In this document: piece by piece, positions 29,110 to 38,154 of the stretch
How the letters are laid out: each line of letters starts with the position of its first letter
Position numbering within the stretch: the first letter of the stretch is position 1
Assembly (NCBI RefSeq): GCF_003268595.1
Contig: NZ_CP029797.1
Coordinates: 2,253,501 to 2,317,500, forward strand
Length of the DNA stretch: 64,000 bases
Reading direction: 5' to 3'
DNA from: Paraliobacillus zengyii
GTDB taxonomy: Bacteria; Bacillota; Bacilli; Bacillales; Amphibacillaceae
Position numbers and translations under genes: made by a program
The notes under the pieces: generated by a model
What the model was told of the DNA's origin: nothing
Databases searched by the model: none
Seen by the model: the letters and a program-made list of their open reading frames with translations, nothing else

Positions 29110-30564
29110 CTATAGATATCTATTACGATAGCTACCACTTGTGTTTACCGTATTTTCAGGCATTACAATTAAATTGTTTTCTCCTTTTTCCAAAGCGAAA
29201 AAATCTGCACCTAAAATACTAGATTCATACGGTTCACCGTTGATATAAACTTGCCCATTATTCGTATGATCGAAAATAATTTTGTCTCCTTGATATGCAA
29301 TATAAGGGACTTCAGCATCAGATGGCTGATTAATCTTCCAAAATCGTGTATCACGTATTGCCATTTCAGTCGTTTCATAGTCGCCAAATTTTCCAATATG
29401 AACTTGAATTTGTGCAACAGGACGTTGATATGTGCCTTCTCCATCATTAAAATAGCTTGTCTCTCTTGCACTGTGCACGCCATTATCGACTTTAGCAATG
29501 TAGGAAGTCCAAACGTTTCCATTTCTTCTTAGTCTTAAAATCCCTAAGAAGTCATCCCAAAGCTCACCATTGGATTCGTCTGTTGTTTGACTGAGTGTCA
29601 TTAGATATTTTCTATCACCGTTGACATCTTGGATGTAGGCTTCCATCCGATTCCTCTTTACCGCTTCCCACGAATCAGTAAGTGCAATTTTAGCTATGAC
29701 ACTACCATTGACATCAAGCAAATACACTTCTACACGACCCACGCCTGCAACACTATTAAAGTTACTTAATGAAATATCCATTACAAAATCTTGTAGTGTC
29801 TCCGATAAACTTGTTTTTAGTGCTGGACCATACCATTTGGATCCATCCGATGGACTACCAAAACTAGATACGATAAACTTATCGCCGTCAGATGTCATCG
29901 TTCCTGAAATTACGCCATTATCAACTTGATTTGCATTCGTCCATCCAGTTGTAGTTGCCATAGTGTTATCAAGAATTTTAGTAAGTGGATTATAAACAAT
30001 GCTGTCGACATCAACAGGTTGACCAATCATATTGTACGTACCCAATTGATTTTGTATCAGTAAAAATGTAATAGGAGCAAGGATTTCAAATTCAAAGATT
30101 GGTTCGGATTCTGCGGTACCCGTGTTTGTAATTTGAAAATAATCGGATTCAGTGACAAATGGCTTTTCTTCACCGTACCCATATGGATCTGGGCAAATAA
30201 ATTGTATTGTTCCTTTTCTCAATCGTGACATTTTTTCAAAGTCATCAATGGAATTTTGAACGACTGCATAATAAATTCGTCCTGGTTCATCATCAAATTG
30301 CAACTCGACAACTTCATCTGTGATGAGCCATTCTGCTAATTCATCTTTTTTGATCAATTCATCTGCATCATCTTTAATATGAAATCCTACAGGTTGATTA
30401 ATAATTAATGGTTCAATGTCTGTTGATTGCAAGTAACCGCCTGGATAACCTGGTACTGTTAACAGATTTCTACTTCTGGCCGCAAAGGGAGGTTTGCTTC
30501 GTCCACGTTCAATATATAACCAGTCTTTTCTCACACCATTAAACGTTATAGATTTATACGCCAA
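29110..30564 (-). CDS. Distal tail protein (Dit) with inserted carbohydrate-binding-like domain
   Basis: 484 residues. The first about 150 match Sipho_tail/Dit proteins (YKSITFNGVRKDWLYIERGR, RLRKGTIQFICPDPYGYG) that form the hub between tube and tip. Residues about 190-410 form a beta-rich insertion resembling a concanavalin-like lectin fold, as in evolved Dit proteins that bind cell-wall sugars. The end returns to Dit (ALEKGENNLIVMPENTV). Its start overlaps the tape-measure stop by 11 nt. Confidence 0.85.
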   Translation of the reverse strand: MAYKSITFNGVRKDWLYIERGRSKPPFAARSRNLLTVPGYPGGYLQSTDIEPLIINQPVGFHIKDDADELIKKDELAEWLITDEVVELQFDDEPGRIYYAVVQNSIDDFEKMSRLRKGTIQFICPDPYGYGEEKPFVTESDYFQITNTGTAESEPIFEFEILAPITFLLIQNQLGTYNMIGQPVDVDSIVYNPLTKILDNTMATTTGWTNANQVDNGVISGTMTSDGDKFIVSSFGSPSDGSKWYGPALKTSLSETLQDFVMDISLSNFNSVAGVGRVEVYLLDVNGSVIAKIALTDSWEAVKRNRMEAYIQDVNGDRKYLMTLSQTTDESNGELWDDFLGILRLRRNGNVWTSYIAKVDNGVHSARETSYFNDGEGTYQRPVAQIQVHIGKFGDYETTEMAIRDTRFWKINQPSDAEVPYIAYQGDKIIFDHTNNGQVYINGEPYESSILGADFFALEKGENNLIVMPENTVNTSGSYRNRYL

Positions 30565-32716
30565 ATTTCTCCCTCACCTTCTGCTTCCGATTCTGTGTTT
30601 CTGTTATAACAGGTTCAAGACCCTTTCCTAGGGACCTGGAATCTATGATAGGATTTATATCCTTCGCCAACAATTGCATTAAGATTTCGTTTTGTTGTAG
30701 TGTAGCATTAAGTAAATCTTTCGTGTAATCCACTGCTGTTTTTGTTGATCTATTTGTTTGACCAGATGAATTACTTTGCTTACCTAACAACGCTAGTAAC
30801 TTGTTAAACGGATTATTTCTCAAATTACTTACTATTCTGTCTGCTTCGCCTGCTGGACTAATGCCCGTTGCATAACCAGGCATGGGATTGAATGCTTTCA
30901 TAATGTTTTTCGATTCATCATGTGTAAACACCTGGTATCCTGAAGGTCTATCGTACATGCCTAAACCAAGCATTTCCCACTGATTACCCAAGCGCCCTAG
31001 TTCAAATCCTTCTTCACCAGCTAAAAATATTCCCCCTGGATGATGGTCAGTACCTGTTGCATATTGTCGTACATGTCCGCCACCTCCAACTAGACCAATA
31101 TTAGCCGAGTCGCCTTGCTTAAACCCTGAATAACGAGCATAAAATTTAACGGTAACATTATGGTCCTGATAAATTGTTTTGCCTGCAAGCTCATTCATCG
31201 TCCGTAACTCTTTTTGTGCGTCTTCAAGTTTGCCTATTTGGGAATCGATCATACCTATTTGATCTTGATATTCTTGCGTATTCAATTCGCCAGAATACTT
31301 TAATTCATCAAGTTTACCTTTTTGTTTATTCAGTTCATCAATTTCTTTTTGAACTGTTTTTAGCCCTTGTCCTTTTTCAGCGTTTACACCTGATTGTTTA
31401 AGAATTATCGCTTCATACTCGCCTATCAAAGTTTCAAATGCATTTAATTCTTTTTGGGTTTCTTCTAATGATTTTTCCTTTTTAGCAATGGTCGTGTCAA
31501 TGCCAGTTATTATCTGATCATGCATACCCTTTTGATCTATTAACAATTTACGTGCTTCTTCTTCTTGCAATAGTTTTTCAGCCAGTTCTAATCTCTCATT
31601 ACCAGTTAGGGTAAGTAAGTCTTTCTTTATGTCTGCTATTTCTAAATCCTTGTCCTTTATTTGTTCGGATAACTCTGATAATCTATCTAGCGCATCCTCA
31701 CGCTCTAACTCCTTAGCTGCAATTTCTTGCTGTAATGTTTTTTGTTCTTTTAGATTTTCTTTTTGTTTATCCATTTCCGCAGTTATGGCATCATACGTAT
31801 CATCAATTAATCTTTGCTTTTCAGCATTGTTTAATTTTTCAAGTTCTTCTAATACTTCAGCGTACGCATTTCCTTGTTCTGATATAGCTGAAGCAGTACT
31901 AGGTGATTTTTCAACTACATCCTCATTCAATTCTAAAAAATCTCGCATTTCATCATTAGTTAGAGTAGACTTTTCAAGCAATTCTGCTTGTTCATCTTTT
32001 AGCTTTTCGATAGCTTCTTCTGTTTTCGCTTCTTTTAATTCATCTGCAACATCCATGTAACGTAACATTTCATCCGTGGATAGCTTGTTTTTTTCTTGTA
32101 AGGCAACAAATTGTTCTATAAGTTCATCAACAGATTCTATTTCTTCTTTTCTAGATTCGATTGATTTAAGTGTGTCTTCTGTGTTTTGATTCATCGATTT
32201 ACTTAATTCATAAATCCCATAACTTAATCCGCCTATGCCAGCTATAGCCAAACCTACAGGACCGCCCGTAATGCCCATTAACCCTATACGCCCAAGCAAG
32301 CCCTTTCCACCTGCGATTCCCAATACTTTGGATAAACCGCCAGTTATTTTAATCAATCCGCCGACTCCACTACTAATACCTCCAACAACAGATAAAACGG
32401 GACCCGCTGCTGCAGCAATACCACCTAGCATGATAATGTTTTTCTTTCCTTCTTCGTCTAATTCTTCAAACCACTCAGTGACGTCCTCAATTCCGTCTTT
32501 TACATCTGGAAGTACATCTCGAGTAAAATCAAGTAGCGTTTCACCAACTGGTAACAAGAATTCCTTAGCTTCACGCCAAGTAGCCTTCCACTGTTTGGAT
32601 ATCGATCGCTCAGCATTTTTAGTCATGTCATCCATAGTACCGTCTACATCTTCTAACCCTTCACCAATACCCCCAAGTGAATAGACTGCATCGGCTTCAA
32701 GATCTTCGAACTTTGT
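30554..32716 (-). CDS. Tail tape measure protein, exon 2
   Basis: Encodes TKFEDLEADAVYSLGGIGEG... through ...KQKVREKFGV, 720 residues. It has a hydrophobic block (about 70-140 of this exon), a long coiled coil rich in Lys/Glu and a C-terminal phage-assembly region. Joined in frame to exon 1 (33898-35133) after removal of the intron, it gives a tape measure protein of 1,132 residues. The join GVELFG-TKFEDLEADA restores the TP901-type core sequence. Exon 2 has no ribosome binding site of its own at the junction, so it depends on splicing. Confidence 0.88.
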   Translation of the reverse strand, partial: TKFEDLEADAVYSLGGIGEGLEDVDGTMDDMTKNAERSISKQWKATWREAKEFLLPVGETLLDFTRDVLPDVKDGIEDVTEWFEELDEEGKKNIIMLGGIAAAAGPVLSVVGGISSGVGGLIKITGGLSKVLGIAGGKGLLGRIGLMGITGGPVGLAIAGIGGLSYGIYELSKSMNQNTEDTLKSIESRKEEIESVDELIEQFVALQEKNKLSTDEMLRYMDVADELKEAKTEEAIEKLKDEQAELLEKSTLTNDEMRDFLELNEDVVEKSPSTASAISEQGNAYAEVLEELEKLNNAEKQRLIDDTYDAITAEMDKQKENLKEQKTLQQEIAAKELEREDALDRLSELSEQIKDKDLEIADIKKDLLTLTGNERLELAEKLLQEEEARKLLIDQKGMHDQIITGIDTTIAKKEKSLEETQKELNAFETLIGEYEAIILKQSGVNAEKGQGLKTVQKEIDELNKQKGKLDELKYSGELNTQEYQDQIGMIDSQIGKLEDAQKELRTMNELAGKTIYQDHNVTVKFYARYSGFKQGDSANIGLVGGGGHVRQYATGTDHHPGGIFLAGEEGFELGRLGNQWEMLGLGMYDRPSGYQVFTHDESKNIMKAFNPMPGYATGISPAGEADRIVSNLRNNPFNKLLALLGKQSNSSGQTNRSTKTAVDYTKDLLNATLQQNEILMQLLAKDINPIIDSRSLGKGLEPVITETQNRKQKVREKFGV

Positions 32717-33897
32717 CAGTTTGTTATCGTAAAGGCTTTTTATCCTCTACTTCTGGGGGTTTCCCCGCATTACGGTACGTCCATTCATACCCAGCTCAGC
32801 ATACATTTTCAATCAACAGAGATGATTGTCGCTCACTCGTGGAAGGTTTATATTCTCAATGTTGAGTTTCACCTTCTATGCGTTACGGTGTCAAAGTTTT
32901 TTTAATTTCTTTGATTACCACGGTATTAGCATATAAATCACATTATAAAAAGAGCACCTACATCAGGTACTCCTTATTTCTCACATATGTTATAAATTGT
33001 TGTTTAGTATTGTTTCTGTTCCCATATTTCTTGTGGAATTTGTTATGGCAATCTTCACAGAGAGTGATGCCATTATCTATATCTATTCGTTTTTCTTTAC
33101 ACCAGTTATATCCATCAAGATGATGAGCATGGAGGTTTCCACCTTTATCATCACCGCAGCATTGGCATGTATAATTGTCTCTTTCATATACGCTCTTTCT
33201 CCAAACTCCATATCCTTCAAACAATCTTCCTATTTCTCGTTCTTCAGTAGTTATTTGAGGTCTATAGTTTGGATTAGCTTTTCCGAAGCGTTGAATGCCA
33301 TGCATTGGATTGTTTTTTCCACTCCAATCAAAAGTACCAAGGATAGAATAAGTTTTTATGAAAAATTTGTCATGACATTCTTTGCAATAAGTGGATTTCA
33401 TTTTACCACTACTGTATTTCTTGCCACATTTTTTACATTCATGTTTATATTTATTCTTATCCCTTTTATGTTCACAAGGTTTGCAGTAGCTGAAAGGTCT
33501 TCTCTTCCCCGTATTAAAGCGAATATTAAATTCATTTAATGATTTTTCTTTGCCACAATCAGCGCAAAACTTGTAACCTTCTTTTGGAACTGGCGGTACT
33601 GGGGTTTTTCTTCTTCTTAGATTTTCACATTTTTTACACCTTTTCCTGTGACCATCTTTTTTGGACTTATCTATGACGAATAGATTAATAGATTTTGTTT
33701 CCCCGCAGTCAATACAAGTTTTATTCAATTCAACAACCTCCCGAAGTTGTCCCCGGTTATATTAGAAGGGTAGGCAGTCGGGAAACTGCTTTTCGGTTCG
33801 CCAACCTAGCCCTAAGCTCAATTATAACATATTGTATTTGCAATTTACTTAGCCTTCACCGTTTTTAAGCGATTTTACTTCGGCACAACTCTCGTCT
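32717..33897 (-). ncRNA. Group I self-splicing intron in the tape measure gene, 1,181 nt
   Basis: Five signs agree. (1) Exon 1 ends TTCGGT, which pairs with GCCGAA 13 nt into the intron (P1), with the U-G wobble exactly at the splice site. (2) TTGT just before GCCGAA pairs with ACAA, the first bases of exon 2 (P10). (3) The intron ends in G (32717). (4) Removing it joins the exons in frame (412 + 720 codons). (5) It encodes an HNH homing endonuclease. A candidate P3 is ACGGTG (33862-33857) with CACCGT (32890-32885). I did not resolve P7, so the subgroup is open. Confidence 0.85.
32958..33728 (-). CDS. HNH homing endonuclease inside the group I intron
   Basis: 256 residues, TTG start after GGGAGG. 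The N-terminal half carries several zinc-ribbon CxxC pairs (CIDCGETKS, CKKC, FCADCGKEKS, CKPC, CKKCGKKY, CKEC). GKNNPMHG...GKANPNY in the middle is a NUMOD3-type DNA-binding motif, common in homing endonucleases. The C-terminus is an HNH nuclease: CQCCGDDKGGNLHAHHLDG...GITLCEDCHNKFHKKYG. It would cut intron-less tape measure alleles to drive intron homing (family knowledge plus context). Confidence 0.88.
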   Translation of the reverse strand: MNKTCIDCGETKSINLFVIDKSKKDGHRKRCKKCENLRRRKTPVPPVPKEGYKFCADCGKEKSLNEFNIRFNTGKRRPFSYCKPCEHKRDKNKYKHECKKCGKKYSSGKMKSTYCKECHDKFFIKTYSILGTFDWSGKNNPMHGIQRFGKANPNYRPQITTEEREIGRLFEGYGVWRKSVYERDNYTCQCCGDDKGGNLHAHHLDGYNWCKEKRIDIDNGITLCEDCHNKFHKKYGNRNNTKQQFITYVRNKEYLM

Positions 33898-35133
33898 ACC
33901 GAATAGCTCAACTCCAATTTGGTTAGCAGCAACCTGATCGTCCATACCCTCTAGCTCTTTTAATACGGCATTGGAAACGTCTTTTACAGTCTTATCACCC
34001 TTTTCAAACTCTTTCCATACACCTTGCGTGTCTTTAGAAAGTAGTCCCATTGCTTCAGAAGTCGTTTTACTTCCATCCTTCACACGAATCTGAAATTCTT
34101 TCATTATGTCATTGATGTAATCAAGATTGTAAACACCAGCTTCGGTACCTTTTTGTAGCAACTCAAAATACTCTTCTGCAGAATAGCCCATATTTCCAAA
34201 CAGAGTGGAATATTCACTGAGATTATCAAACATCTCATTACTAAAATCGAGTCCGTTCTGCGCCCCTTTAGCCATCAAATCAAAGGCTTCATCCGCTTCA
34301 AGACCAAATCCTTTCATGACATTATTTCCTGCTCGTGTGACCTCGTTTACGTCCGCTTCGAATGTTTCACCTAATAGAAAAGCTTTCTCAGTGATTCGTT
34401 CCAGATCTTCATTGTTTATATCTTTTATATTTTGCTTGGTTTGTAACAAAGCATTATCAATTTCATCTGCGCTTTCTCCAAAACCATTTTTATAAATATT
34501 TCTTGAAATATCCGTCAGTTCCTTAGCTTCTGCTGCAGTTAAACCTAACGAATTTTGTATCTTTACAGTAGAATCCTCGTAACTAGATGTAACTAACCCC
34601 ATAGCTGTCCCCATACCTAGCACCGCTGGTGTAAGCGTAGTTGACATCGTATTCCCTATGCCACTCGCTTTATCACCAAATCTTTTAAGCTTAGTTCCTG
34701 CTTTATCAAGTTGATCGCCCATCTTTGCCCAGTTAGAGTTAGCTACGCGTTGCTCTTCTCTTAATTGAGATAAATCATTTTCCACACGTTCAACATAACG
34801 ACTTAAATTATTTAAAGAAGCAACTTGGTTGTTATATTCCTTCGCAGCTTTTTGTGCTTCTTTAGATCCTTCACCGTGTTGTTTGACCAGCTTTTCATAG
34901 CTGGTATAGGCTTTCTCTGTTACGGCTTGTTGTACCTCTAGCTTTTTGTTTAATCCTTGAAGACGTGTTTCATATTTGCCGATTGATTTATCACTACGAT
35001 CAAAAGCAGACATGTTAGCTTTCATTTCGCTGTTGACCGTGGTCAATTGGGATTTTAAATCTTTAAGACCAGAATTGATTTTCATCGTTTCTAGGTCTAG
35101 CTCAATGGACAAGCCTTCTATTCTTTCAGCCAT
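33898..35133 (-). CDS. Tail tape measure protein, exon 1
   Basis: 412 codons: MAERIEGLSIELDLETMKIN..., an N-terminal coiled coil and then the TP901 tape-measure core (GIGNTMSTTLTPAVLGMGTA, ELTDISRNIYKNGFGESADE). It is a true exon: frame continues through GVELFG at 33898 and reading on into the intron gives only ten more codons before a stop. Start ATG has GAAGGGAG upstream. The protein sets tail length and is co-transcribed with the chaperone gene just upstream. Confidence 0.88.
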
Positions 35134-35148
35134 CTTTTATCTCCCTTC

Positions 35149-35361
35149 TTAACCACCAAAAGCAGAAATGAGTGACTTTTCTTCTCTTGGTTTATTTTTA
35201 TCTTGCATGAGTTGCACAACGTAATGGATAGGCATATCTAGTATTTCGTTAATATCCTTTCCATTGCGCATTAATTTGTGGATGAGTATATCTAGATATT
35301 CAGCTTGCTTGGCGATAGAAAAATCCTCATCCTCTAATTTTTCTTCGCCATGAAGTTTTTT
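35149..35361 (-). CDS. Tail assembly chaperone frameshift extension (gpT-like)
   Basis: Within the upstream chaperone gene, A AAA AAC at 35361-35355 (0-frame codons ACA AAA AAC) is a canonical -1 slippery heptamer. After slipping, the frame continues LHGEEKLEDEDFSIAKQAEY... to ...LISAFGG and stops at 35149, adding 68 residues to 114 for a 182-residue fusion. No start codon or ribosome binding site serves this part alone. Paired short and frameshifted chaperones before the tape measure gene are conserved in long-tailed phages. Confidence 0.85.
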   Translation of the reverse strand, partial: KKLHGEEKLEDEDFSIAKQAEYLDILIHKLMRNGKDINEILDMPIHYVVQLMQDKNKPREEKSLISAFGG

Positions 35362-35696
35362 GTGTCATCAGACTGTTGACCTTGCGCCACAAAAATAAGT
35401 TGTTGTTTTAAGACGTCTTGTCCACCTGGTGCGTGGAGACGATTGTATATGTCATCTGTTGTAATCTTTCCGGCAAAAACTTCATTGGCCACAAAATCAG
35501 CGATCTTATCAAATTTATCAGCTTCCGACATTTTTGTATTAGCCTCTACCTCATGCCAAACCTCAATGGCATCACGAGCAACTCTCAACGGTATAAAAGC
35601 AGGCGTCCATACTTTTTCAATCTCGGGTTCGTCACCTTTCAGAACGCCTTCTGGATTTTTCACAAGTTCAAGCATATTTCGTTTTAAATTGGCCAT
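35334..35696 (-). CDS. Tail assembly chaperone (gpG-like)
   Basis: 120 residues, MANLKRNMLELVKNPEGVLK..., with ARDAIEVWHEVE and ending ...FMAKKN. It coats the tape measure protein before tube polymerisation (family role). ATG with GGAGGAATAA upstream. A slippery site near the 3' end yields the longer GT form. Position immediately upstream of the tape measure gene is diagnostic. Confidence 0.85.
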   Translation of the reverse strand: MANLKRNMLELVKNPEGVLKGDEPEIEKVWTPAFIPLRVARDAIEVWHEVEANTKMSEADKFDKIADFVANEVFAGKITTDDIYNRLHAPGGQDVLKQQLIFVAQGQQSDDTKNFMAKKN

Positions 35697-35731
35697 GATA
35701 TTTATTCCTCCTAAATAAAAGGAACAAGGTT

Positions 35732-36094
35732 TTATCCCTGCTCTTTGATCAATGGTTTTCCTATTTTGTTCTGATCGGACATTAATTCTTGGATACGTTT
35801 ATCACTTATTTCTGAATCTGTGCGTTTCGGGTAAATATCATCTTTGGTATAAATAATATCTCGGTCCTCAAGATCTTTAAAGTCATGAATAACAACATAT
35901 TGCTTAGGCTTATCCTCTTCTTTTTCAACCTCTTCTGAAGGTGTTTCTTTTGTATCTGTTTCACTTTCAGTTTGATCTTCTGAATCTCCTTCTAAAAGAC
36001 TAAGAAGTTCATCACGATTCATGTTGCTTTTATAGTCGATTTCTTTCTCGTCCAATTGCTTTTTAATTTCATCAACAGTTAGTTTATTACTCAT
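35732..36094 (-). CDS. Phage protein with N-terminal HeH/LEM-like domain
   Basis: 120 residues. MSNKLTVDEIKKQLDEKEID...NRDELLSLL is a HeH/LEM-like helical module. A very acidic linker (about 37-62) follows, then YVVIHDFKDLEDRDIIYTKD. Similar small proteins sit beside major tail protein genes in Firmicutes siphophages. Role unknown, possibly tail or capsid decoration. Confidence 0.65.
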   Translation of the reverse strand: MSNKLTVDEIKKQLDEKEIDYKSNMNRDELLSLLEGDSEDQTESETDTKETPSEEVEKEEDKPKQYVVIHDFKDLEDRDIIYTKDDIYPKRTDSEISDKRIQELMSDQNKIGKPLIKEQG

Positions 36095-36095
36095 A

Positions 36096-36695
36096 TTATG
36101 CTCCCTCCGGTTCTGCTTCAGGGTGTGCTATGCCAAAGACTTTCATAAACAAAGCATCGCGATTAACAGTTTCGCCTTTAGCGTCTTGTGCAAAAATTAC
36201 AGACTTTTCTTCTGAAAATCCTGGTACTTCTCGGTCCATAAACTGAGCTGAAATTTCTTCAGTTGAAAACTCCGTGCTTCCGCTTTTAGTACTACCACTA
36301 ACAGAAGGTCTATTGAAAATACCTTTAGGTAAGCCAACGTATTCACGGGATCCATCCTCGTAAGTCTTAGCAAATATACAGGCCACATATGGTGGATTGT
36401 CATTACTACCTGCAGCTGTTAATCCCTCAACGGTTTCCCATCCCAATAACTTTTGTTTGTCTTCGATGGGGATTTTATGAAATACAGAAGTTACACTAAC
36501 ATCACCACTAGATACAGCCATTTCTGCTGTTCCATTGTCACCATAGGCTCGTACAACGTCTTGTGGCATATCAACAGTTATATTTTGCAAAAACTTCACT
36601 CTTTCAACCGCTTCTGTTATTAATGCATCTCCAACTTCACCATAGTAAAACTCATCTACACCGGTTGAAGCTCTATAATTCTTTTCTTCTGGCAT
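36096..36695 (-). CDS. Major tail (tube) protein
   Basis: 199 residues, MPEEKNYRASTGVDEFYYGE..., phi13/TP901 tube family: VERVKFLQNITVDMPQDVVR, YGDNGTAEMAVSSGDVSVTS, then KTYEDGSREYVGLPKGIF. Start ATG at 36695 with AGGAG 8 bp upstream; a GTG three codons earlier overlaps it. It forms the tail tube around the tape measure protein. Confidence 0.88.
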   Translation of the reverse strand: MPEEKNYRASTGVDEFYYGEVGDALITEAVERVKFLQNITVDMPQDVVRAYGDNGTAEMAVSSGDVSVTSVFHKIPIEDKQKLLGWETVEGLTAAGSNDNPPYVACIFAKTYEDGSREYVGLPKGIFNRPSVSGSTKSGSTEFSTEEISAQFMDREVPGFSEEKSVIFAQDAKGETVNRDALFMKVFGIAHPEAEPEGA

Positions 36696-36706
36696 TCTAA
36701 TCACTC

Positions 36707-37090
36707 CTATAAATTATTAAAATCTTCTCTATACAAAGAACCGCGATACCTTCTAGCATCACGGAAAACTCCTTGATCATATTCTTTTGGTCCAGGATGT
36801 TGAGAGAAACCGAATTTACTCCACATGATGTTAAGGATCTTGTCTGCTATTTGATCAGTCAGTTTTCTATCTGGACTCCAAACATCAATCTGCAGAAAGT
36901 AATCTAGCTTAGTCCATTTGTTATCTGCAAAATCAATTGGCGACGGTGGGGCAACAGGATCTATGACAATATAAGGCTCATGTACTTCACCTGTTTCAGG
37001 GTATTCATAAAACTTAATCCTTTCCAACCCCTGTTCTTTAATGTATGCATCTGCTACTAAGGCTTCATAAATCATATCTAGAATATCCAT
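36707..37090 (-). CDS. Tail completion protein, DUF806-like
   Basis: 127 residues, MDILDMIYEALVADAYIKEQ..., with KFYEYPETGEVHEPYIVIDP and LDYFLQIDVWSPDRKL, the pattern of DUF806 tail-terminator-type proteins. ATG at 37090 overlaps the upstream stop (TGATG) with AAAGGTGG before it. It caps the tail tube at the head-proximal end (inferred from position). Confidence 0.8.
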   Translation of the reverse strand: MDILDMIYEALVADAYIKEQGLERIKFYEYPETGEVHEPYIVIDPVAPPSPIDFADNKWTKLDYFLQIDVWSPDRKLTDQIADKILNIMWSKFGFSQHPGPKEYDQGVFRDARRYRGSLYREDFNNL

Positions 37091-37482
37091 CAAAAGCCAC
37101 CTTTCAAGGCCTTACGGACCGCATCTCGATATACCTTTTTGCTATTTTTTAATGCCCTGGAAATAGCACCTTTACCTTTTGGATTAGGATTGTTAATGGT
37201 TCCCCATTCATTGAGGTGAATAATACGATAACGGCCTTTCGGACCTCTCCAATGGATTGTTACTACACGAACACCATTTATCCATTCTGGACCTTTGATA
37301 GTTATTTCCTCGATACTTCCACCCGTGTCTTTGAAACTTTCGAATTCTTTCTCGAGTACTTTAACAAATTCCTTGGCTGCATTAAGTAAAGCCTTGTCAA
37401 TAATTTGTTGCATCGTCTTTTGACCCAGTTTATGTTCTAGTTCATTTTGCAGTTTTTTTAATCCCTTTATTTTCACACTCAT
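37090..37482 (-). CDS. HK97 gp10-like neck/tail completion protein
   Basis: 130 residues, MSVKIKGLKKLQNELEHKLG..., containing NAAKEFVKVLEKEFESFKDT and GRYRIIHLNEWGT, then a basic end ALKNSKKVYRDAVRKALKGG. This is the HK97-gp10 family. ATGA overlap with the upstream gene and TGATG overlap with the downstream gene show tight coupling in the connector block. Confidence 0.85.
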   Translation of the reverse strand: MSVKIKGLKKLQNELEHKLGQKTMQQIIDKALLNAAKEFVKVLEKEFESFKDTGGSIEEITIKGPEWINGVRVVTIHWRGPKGRYRIIHLNEWGTINNPNPKGKGAISRALKNSKKVYRDAVRKALKGGF

Positions 37483-37847
37483 TTGACCAATCTCGCTATA
37501 ACATTAATAAACCTGTTATTTTGCGGATCCGGTTGTACCTGCTTCACATTATATCGATTGTCTTTGTACTGCGGGTGATCAATTAAAATATAATGCTTAT
37601 CAGTGGGAATATAGTCTTGTAAAGGATCCCTTATAACAATAGTGATATCAGACAAAGTACCATTGGACTTCGCCAGTTCCACATCTTTCATCCACACTTC
37701 ATCAATCTTGGCCATGCATTCATAGAGTGTCGTTTCTTCTTTCTCACCTGGTTCAGGTCCAGGGTTAGGAGTATACTCAAAAAAGGTAATGGGTGTCCGC
37801 AATTCACCACTATGCACACGTGGTGGCTTATACTTAAACTCCCTCAT
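37479..37847 (-). CDS. Head closure / head-tail joining protein
   Basis: About 122 residues, MREFKYKPPRVHSGELRTPI..., with TFFEYTPNPGPEPGE and HYILIDHPQYKDNRYNVKQV, the head-tail joining family. The ATG at 37847 overlaps the upstream gene by 14 nt and has AGGAAGGTG within that gene's end. It seals the portal for tail attachment. Confidence 0.83.
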   Translation of the reverse strand: MREFKYKPPRVHSGELRTPITFFEYTPNPGPEPGEKEETTLYECMAKIDEVWMKDVELAKSNGTLSDITIVIRDPLQDYIPTDKHYILIDHPQYKDNRYNVKQVQPDPQNNRFINVIARLVK

Positions 37848-38139
37848 CTGTATCACCTTCCTCAGCAAATATCATGTCTATCCCAAGTGAATTAATATCA
37901 CTTAGAAAATTATCCTCAAAATATTCAACGGCATCGTTATAGGCGTATCTTGTACGCTCTAGTACTAGCTCCATTGCTCGAATATCAATTGTCGTTTCTC
38001 CCTGAAGCTCAAATGCTCCACATTTACTCTCAACGTAAGCATAAGAAAAGGATAACAATCGTTTTAAATTGTCATCCTCCCCACTATGAGATATATGCAT
38101 ACGATCTTTAAATTCTTTTAAAATTTCTTCAGTGACCAA
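37834..38139 (-). CDS. Head-tail connector, gp6-like adaptor
   Basis: 101 residues, MVTEEILKEFKDRMHISHSG..., all-helical, with DNLKRLLSFSYAYVESKCGA and RTRYAYNDAVEYFEDNFLSD, the Phage_connect_1 / gp6 pattern. It binds below the portal as the adaptor ring. It lies between capsid and head-closure genes as in HK97-like phages. Confidence 0.85.
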   Translation of the reverse strand: MVTEEILKEFKDRMHISHSGEDDNLKRLLSFSYAYVESKCGAFELQGETTIDIRAMELVLERTRYAYNDAVEYFEDNFLSDINSLGIDMIFAEEGDTDEGV

Positions 38140-38154
38140 CTAGACCACCTCCAA

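Noticed and set aside
32636..33897. Tape measure gene as a frameshifted or nonsense pseudogene, or two separate genes
   Set aside because: Exon ends show P1 and P10 pairing, the terminal G and an exact in-frame join; the interruption is better explained as a group I intron.
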